Of a DNA stretch of 64,000 nt, positions 59,231 to 64,000 are shown in pieces. The stretch is from Roseomonas sp. HF4 (GTDB lineage Bacteria > Pseudomonadota > Alphaproteobacteria > Acetobacterales > Acetobacteraceae): NCBI RefSeq assembly GCF_005222755.1, contig NZ_STGD01000004.1, positions 1 to 64,000 of the forward strand. The letters are read 5' to 3'. The first letter of the stretch is position 1, and each line of letters begins with the position of its first letter. The notes under the pieces are model-generated. The model worked only from the letters and a program-made list of their open reading frames with translations, did no database searches and was not told the DNA's origin. A program made the position numbers and the translations under genes.

Positions 59231-60322
59231 ATGCTCCGACGCCTGCTGCCGTTGCTCGCCCTGTTGCTCGCGCCCGCAAGCGTCGCGGCCCAGGAGCGCG
59301 TGCTCAACGTCTACAACTGGTCGGACTACATCGACCCCGCGGTCGTGGAACGCTTCACGCGTGAGACCGGCATCCGCGTCCGTTACGACGTCTACGACAG
59401 CCTTGAGACGCTGGAGGGCCGGCTCTCCGCCGGACGGTCCGGCTACGACCTGATCGTCCCGACCAGCGAGCCGACCTTCGCGCGGCTGCTGCGTGCCGGC
59501 GCACTCCTGCCCCTCGACCGAGCGCGGATCCCGAACTGGGGCAACCTCGACCCGACGCTGATGGCCCGCGTCGCCGTGATCGACCCGGGCAACCGGCACG
59601 GCGCCATCTACCTCTGGGGCACGGTCGGCCTCGGCATCCGGCCGGACCTGGTGCGCGCGGCGCTGCCGGGGGTCGCGCTCGACAGCCTCGACATCCTGAT
59701 GAAGCCCGAGAATGCTCGGCGCTTGGCGCGCTGCGGCATCATGGTGATGGACAGCCCGACCGACGTGCTGCCCTCGGTGCTGCGCTGGCTCGGGCGTGAT
59801 CCGAACGGCCATTCGGACGCCGACCATCGCGCGGCCGAGGCGGCGCTGCGCGCCATCCGCCCCCATGTGCGCGCGATCGTGCCATCCTCCGCCATCCTCG
59901 ACGCGCTCGCGACCGGGGAGGCCTGCGTGGCGCTCACCTATTCGGGCGACGTGATCCAGGCCGCGACGCGGGCGCGCGAGGCCAACCGCGGCGTCGAGGT
60001 CGGCTACGTCATGCCGCGGGAAGGCGCGCAGCTCTGGTTCGACCTGATGGCGATCCCGGCCGATGCGCCGAACCCCGAGGCGGCGCACGCCTTCATCAAC
60101 TTCCTGCTGCAGCCTGACGTGATGGCAGCCATCACGAACCAGGTGCGCTATCCGAACGCCGTGCCGACCTCCCGGCCCATGGTCGCGGCCGCGGTGCGCG
60201 ACGACCGCAATGTCTTCCCCGACGACGCGGCGCTGGCACGGACCTTCGTCGCCGGCACCCCCCCGCGGGAGGCCGAGCGGGCGCGCACGCGGCTCTGGTC
60301 CCGCTTCAAGGCCGGCCGCTAG
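59231..60322 (+). CDS. potF: Polyamine ABC transporter substrate-binding protein
   Basis: 363 residues with a signal peptide to about residue 21 (APASVAA-QE). VLNVYNWSDYIDPAVVERFTRETGIRVRYDVYDSLETLEGRL is the textbook start of PotF/PotD, including the Trp and Asp that hold putrescine. YDLIVPTSEPTFARLLRAGALLPLDR, YLWGTVGLGI, and ALTYSGDV complete the family pattern. The protein is periplasmic and delivers putrescine or spermidine to the PotGHI complex encoded directly after it. The ligand choice is by family only. Confidence 0.9.
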   Translation: MLRRLLPLLALLLAPASVAAQERVLNVYNWSDYIDPAVVERFTRETGIRVRYDVYDSLETLEGRLSAGRSGYDLIVPTSEPTFARLLRAGALLPLDRARIPNWGNLDPTLMARVAVIDPGNRHGAIYLWGTVGLGIRPDLVRAALPGVALDSLDILMKPENARRLARCGIMVMDSPTDVLPSVLRWLGRDPNGHSDADHRAAEAALRAIRPHVRAIVPSSAILDALATGEACVALTYSGDVIQAATRAREANRGVEVGYVMPREGAQLWFDLMAIPADAPNPEAAHAFINFLLQPDVMAAITNQVRYPNAVPTSRPMVAAAVRDDRNVFPDDAALARTFVAGTPPREAERARTRLWSRFKAGR

Positions 60323-60324
60323 CC

Positions 60325-61365
60325 TTGTCACTGCTGCGCGCCGACGGCGTCACGAAGCGCTTCGGCGCCACGCTGGCGCTCGACGCGCTCGACCTCGAGA
60401 TCGCGGAGGGCGAGTTCTTCGCGCTGCTCGGCGGCTCGGGCTCCGGCAAGTCCACGCTGCTGCGCATCATCGCGGGCTTCGAGGCCCCCGATGCGGGGCG
60501 GCTGCTGCTGGACGGGCGCGACATCGCCGCGGTGCCGCCCTGGGCGCGGCCCTTCAACATGATGTTCCAGTCCTATGCGCTGTTCCCGCACATGAGCGTG
60601 GCGGACAACGTGGCCTATGGGCTGCGTCGCGCCGGCGTGAATCGCGCCGAGGCCGCCCGGCGCGTCGCGGCCACGCTCGCGATGGTGGGGCTGGAGGGCT
60701 TCGGGGCGCGGCGGCCGCATCAGCTCTCGGGCGGGCAGCGGCAGCGCGTGGCGCTCGCGCGCAGCCTCGTCATGCGCCCGCGGCTGCTGTTGCTGGACGA
60801 GCCGCTGGGCGCGCTCGACGCGGCGCTGCGCGAACGCACGGGCTTCGAGCTGCGCGCCCTGCAGCGCGAGACCGGCGCCGCCTTCGTGATGGTGACGCAC
60901 GACCAGGAGGAGGCGCTGGCGCTGGCCGACCGCGTCGCGCTGCTCGATGGCGGGCGGGTCGCGCAGGTTGGTGCGCCGCGCGCGATCTACGAACGGCCGG
61001 CGTCGCGCTTCGCGGCGCGCTTCCTCGGTGCGGCGAACGTCCTGGAAGGCCGCGCCCTGGCGGGGACCTTCGAGAGCGCCGAGGCCGGCGTCACCTTCGC
61101 CGGCACGATCCCCGAGGGCACGGTCGCGGTCGCGCTGCGCCCGGAACGCATCGCCGTCACCGCCGGCGCGGAGGGCCCCAACACCGCGCTCGGCGTGGTC
61201 GAGGACGTGGCGTTCCGGGGCGACGATTCCCTCCTCCTCGTGCGCCTGACCGGCGGTGCCCTGCTGCGTGTCGCGCATGCCGAGGAGGATGGCGCGCCGC
61301 CGCCGCGGGGCGCCGCCATCGGCCTGGCCTGGGAGGCCGGCGACGTCGTGGCGCTGCCCGCGTGA
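60325..61365 (+). CDS. potG: Polyamine ABC transporter ATP-binding protein
   Basis: 346 residues. A TTG start 2 bp after potF is the only sensible one for the N-terminus SLLRADGVTKRFGA. Walker A is GGSGSGKST, Q-loop NMMFQSYALFPHM, signature LSGGQRQRVALARSL, Walker B LLLLDEPLGALD and H-loop VMVTHDQEEAL. A C-terminal TOBE domain (VALRPERIAVT...) is present as in PotA/PotG. It energises import through PotH and PotI. The rare TTG start may hold its amount down relative to PotF. Confidence 0.92.
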   Translation: MSLLRADGVTKRFGATLALDALDLEIAEGEFFALLGGSGSGKSTLLRIIAGFEAPDAGRLLLDGRDIAAVPPWARPFNMMFQSYALFPHMSVADNVAYGLRRAGVNRAEAARRVAATLAMVGLEGFGARRPHQLSGGQRQRVALARSLVMRPRLLLLDEPLGALDAALRERTGFELRALQRETGAAFVMVTHDQEEALALADRVALLDGGRVAQVGAPRAIYERPASRFAARFLGAANVLEGRALAGTFESAEAGVTFAGTIPEGTVAVALRPERIAVTAGAEGPNTALGVVEDVAFRGDDSLLLVRLTGGALLRVAHAEEDGAPPPRGAAIGLAWEAGDVVALPA

Positions 61366-62192
61366 AGGCGCGGCTTGCGGTGCTGGCGCCGGCCTGGGCG
61401 TGGCTGCTGCTGTTCGTGGCGGCGCCGGCCGGCATCCTGGCCGCCATCGCCTTCGCCGAGGCCGATCCCGGCATTCCCCCCTTCCGCCTGGCGCTGTCCG
61501 GCATCGGCTTCGCGACGCTCGCGGAGGACACCTATTACCTCGAAGCGTTCGGCACGGCGCTGCGCGTGGCCGGCATCACGGCCGGCCTCTGCCTGCTGCT
61601 GGGCTATCCCATGGCGATGGCGATCGCGCGTGCGCGGCCGGGGCGGCGCGTGCTGCTGCTGGCCCTGCTCATGCTGCCCTTCTGGACCGGCTTCCTGCTG
61701 CGCGTCGGCGCCTGGATCGGGCTGCTGCGCGACCAGGGCTGGATCAACGGCGTGCTGCTGGCGCTCGGCATGACAGAGGCGCCGCTGCACCTGCTCTACA
61801 CCGAGGGGGCGATGCTGGCCGGCATGGTCCATGCCTACCTGCCCTTCGCGGTGCTGCCTCTGTTCGCCGCGCTGGTCCGGCTCGACCCCACGCTGGTCGA
61901 GGCCGCGGAGGACCTCGGCGCGCGCCCGGCCGTGGCCTTCCTGACCGTGACCCTGCCGGTGACGGCGCCGGCGGCCGCGGCCGCCTTCCTGCTGGTGTTC
62001 ATCCCGGCCGCGGGCGAATTCGTGATCCCGGAACTGATGGGCCCGCCCGAGGCGCAGCTGGTCGGGCGCGTGCTCTGGCAGGAATTCTTCCAGAACCGCG
62101 ACTGGCCGGTCGCCGCCGCGCTCGCGGTCGTGCTGCTCGTGCTGCTGCTGGCCCCGATCCGGCTGTTCCAGCGGCTGGAGGCACGGCCGTGA
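61362..62192 (+). CDS. potH: Polyamine ABC transporter permease PotH type
   Basis: 276 residues from a GTG that overlaps the potG stop (GTGA). Six membrane helices; the EAA loop is EDLGARPAVAFLTVTLPVTAPAAAAAFLLVFIPAAGEFVIPELMG, as in PotH/PotB. The segment LLMLPFWTGFLLRVGAWIGLLRDQGWINGVLLALG is typical. It pairs with PotI to make the channel. Confidence 0.92.
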   Translation: MKARLAVLAPAWAWLLLFVAAPAGILAAIAFAEADPGIPPFRLALSGIGFATLAEDTYYLEAFGTALRVAGITAGLCLLLGYPMAMAIARARPGRRVLLLALLMLPFWTGFLLRVGAWIGLLRDQGWINGVLLALGMTEAPLHLLYTEGAMLAGMVHAYLPFAVLPLFAALVRLDPTLVEAAEDLGARPAVAFLTVTLPVTAPAAAAAFLLVFIPAAGEFVIPELMGPPEAQLVGRVLWQEFFQNRDWPVAAALAVVLLVLLLAPIRLFQRLEARP

Positions 62193-62983
62193 GGCGCGGA
62201 CGGGCGCTGCGCATCCTCCTGGCGGTGGGCCTCGGGTTTCTCTGGGCGCCGATCCTGCTCCTGGTCGGCTATGCCTTCAGCGCGGACCGCATACCGTTCC
62301 AATGGGGCGGGTTCTCTTTGCGCTGGTTCGCCGCGCTGGCGGCGAACGACCGGCTGGTCGAGGCGGCGATCCTGTCGGTGCGCATCGCGGCGGGGGCGGC
62401 GACGCTGGCCGTGCTGCTCGGCGGCGCGGCGGGCTGGGCGCTGGCGCGCTTCGGGCCGTTTCGCGGTCGTGCGCTGTTCGGCGCCCTGATCGGCGCGCCC
62501 CTGGTGCTGCCCGAGGTCGTGACCGGGCTTTCGCTGCTGCTGCTGTTCGTCGCACTGGAAGGGGCCACGGGCTGGCCCGCGGGGCGCGGCGCGACAACCG
62601 TGCTGCTCGCCCATGCGACGCTCGGCGCCGCCTTCGTGGCCGTGGTCGTGCAGGCGCGCCTGGCCGGCAGCGACCGGAGCCTGGAAGAAGCGGCGATGGA
62701 CCTCGGCGCCACGCCCTTCGTGGCCTTCCGCACCGTGACGCTGCCGCTGATGGCGCCGGCGCTGGCGGCGGGGTGGCTGCTCGCCTTCACCCTGTCGCTC
62801 GACGATGTCGTGATCGCCTCCTTCGTCTCGGGCCCGTCCGGGACGACGCTGCCGATCGCGCTGTTTTCCATGCTGCGGCTCGGCCTGACGCCGGAGGTCA
62901 ATGCGCTCGGCGCCGTCATCGTGCTGGGGGTGGGCGGGATGCTCGGGTTGGCGGCACTGCTGCTGCGGCCGCGGGCGGGCTGA
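62189..62983 (+). CDS. potI: Polyamine ABC transporter permease PotI type
   Basis: 264 residues; again a GTG start in a GTGA overlap. Features: FLWAPILLLVGYAFSADR, FSLRWFAALAANDRLVEAAILSVRIA, then EAAMDLGATPFVAFRTVTLPLMAPALAAGWLLAFTLSLDDVVIASFVSGPSGTTLP, the PotI/PotC EAA loop and the conserved SLDD-x-V motif. Last gene of the potFGHI operon; a short GCGCTA/TAGCGC hairpin follows at 62985-63002. Confidence 0.92.
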   Translation: MRRGRALRILLAVGLGFLWAPILLLVGYAFSADRIPFQWGGFSLRWFAALAANDRLVEAAILSVRIAAGAATLAVLLGGAAGWALARFGPFRGRALFGALIGAPLVLPEVVTGLSLLLLFVALEGATGWPAGRGATTVLLAHATLGAAFVAVVVQARLAGSDRSLEEAAMDLGATPFVAFRTVTLPLMAPALAAGWLLAFTLSLDDVVIASFVSGPSGTTLPIALFSMLRLGLTPEVNALGAVIVLGVGGMLGLAALLLRPRAG

Positions 62984-63037
62984 GCGCTAACCGCGTAGCG
63001 CCATGATTCGGCCCGCGATCCGTGGCAGGGTGTCGGC

Positions 63038-63397
63038 ATGTGGAGGATGCTCGCCCTCGTTGCCCTGCTGGCTGGCTGCGCCGAGCGCTGGGAGCGCCCC
63101 GGCGCCACGGAGGCCGAGTCCGAGGCCGCCCAGGCCCGCTGCACCGCGATTGCGGCCGAGCAGGTCCCGCCCGCCATGGTCTGGACAATCGTGGCCCCCG
63201 CCCGGTGGGAGCCGGGCGAGCGGCGCTGCCGGACGTACCGGAACCACACCGAATGCGTGAGCCGCCCGCCGCGCTACGTGCCGCCCGAATACGGCTGGGT
63301 CGATGCCAATACCGCGCAGCGCCGCGTCGCCCGGGCCGCCTGCCTGGCGGAGGAGGGGTGGACCTACCAGGGGCTTCGCCCGCTCCGCCTGTTCTGA
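63038..63397 (+). CDS. Small lipoprotein
   Basis: 119 residues. MWRMLALVALLAGCAERW is a lipoprotein signal (lipobox LLAGC, cleavage before Cys14). The mature part has four Cys (RCT, RRC, TEC, AAC) and the segment CRTYRNHTECVSRPPRYVPPEYGWVDANTAQR; these may form two disulfides. No family is recognised. It stands between potI and the aminotransferase gene and may be transcribed alone. Confidence 0.65.
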   Translation: MWRMLALVALLAGCAERWERPGATEAESEAAQARCTAIAAEQVPPAMVWTIVAPARWEPGERRCRTYRNHTECVSRPPRYVPPEYGWVDANTAQRRVARAACLAEEGWTYQGLRPLRLF

Positions 63398-63408
63398 CGG
63401 CGGGTTGA

Positions 63409-64000
<592 letters not shown>

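Overview
The window is a GC-rich alphaproteobacterial chromosome segment. The protein style, the two-copy sulfatases, the phage tail proteins and the dcd-murA-hisG group suggest an Acetobacteraceae (Roseomonas-like) bacterium. That placement is inference from gene flavour; no rRNA or marker gene settles it.

Layout. 1-9.7 kb holds single metabolic and regulatory genes (FMO end, TPR protein, deacetylase, GYD and DUF1127 proteins, a CadC-type regulator, ketopantoate reductase, a MocR regulator, GNAT and NTF2-fold proteins), with two decayed gene stumps. 10.2-15.5 kb is a methyltransferase-cupin operon divergent from a very large BTAD/ATPase/TPR regulator. 15.6-16.9 kb holds an IS66 remnant, a two-domain cold-shock protein and a phage terminase stump. 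16.9-20.2 kb is a Dpp/Nik-type ABC importer without its ATPases.

The centrepiece is 20.3-35.6 kb, an unusual uptake [NiFe]-hydrogenase locus. A CobW GTPase, a CooC-type nickel ATPase and a MerR regulator precede a MerR-style promoter with a 19-bp spacer. The operon then reads: small subunit, five tandem small single-membrane-helix proteins, large subunit, a catalytically dead-looking HybD-fold protein, a Cys-rich small protein, an atypical Rieske protein and a maturation protease. On the opposite strand run a His-tailed MFS transporter, hypF, hypC, hypD and hypE. hypA and hypB are absent, so CooC and CobW may stand in for nickel delivery. The small subunit has no Tat signal and carries twelve cluster ligands, predicting three [4Fe-4S] clusters.

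36.4-37.9 kb is phage and outer-membrane debris. 38.5-47.2 kb holds two paralogous secreted arylsulfatases bracketing an octahaem cytochrome c and an outer-membrane beta-barrel protein, with one FNR/FixK-like box. 47.2-50.6 kb is a wrecked integrative element: a truncated tyrosine integrase and a serine recombinase whose middle has been inverted between 8-bp inverted repeats.

50.6-53.4 kb is the core block dcd-murA-hisG plus a 56-aa protein, followed by tRNA-Thr(GGT) and a UbiE-like methyltransferase. 54.4-59.0 kb is a tail-and-lysis prophage module (tail protein, tailspike, endolysin-like protein, Rz/Rz1 spanins) with an opposite-strand secreted-protein gene inside. 59.2-63.0 kb is a potFGHI polyamine importer, followed by a lipoprotein and the start of an aspartate aminotransferase.
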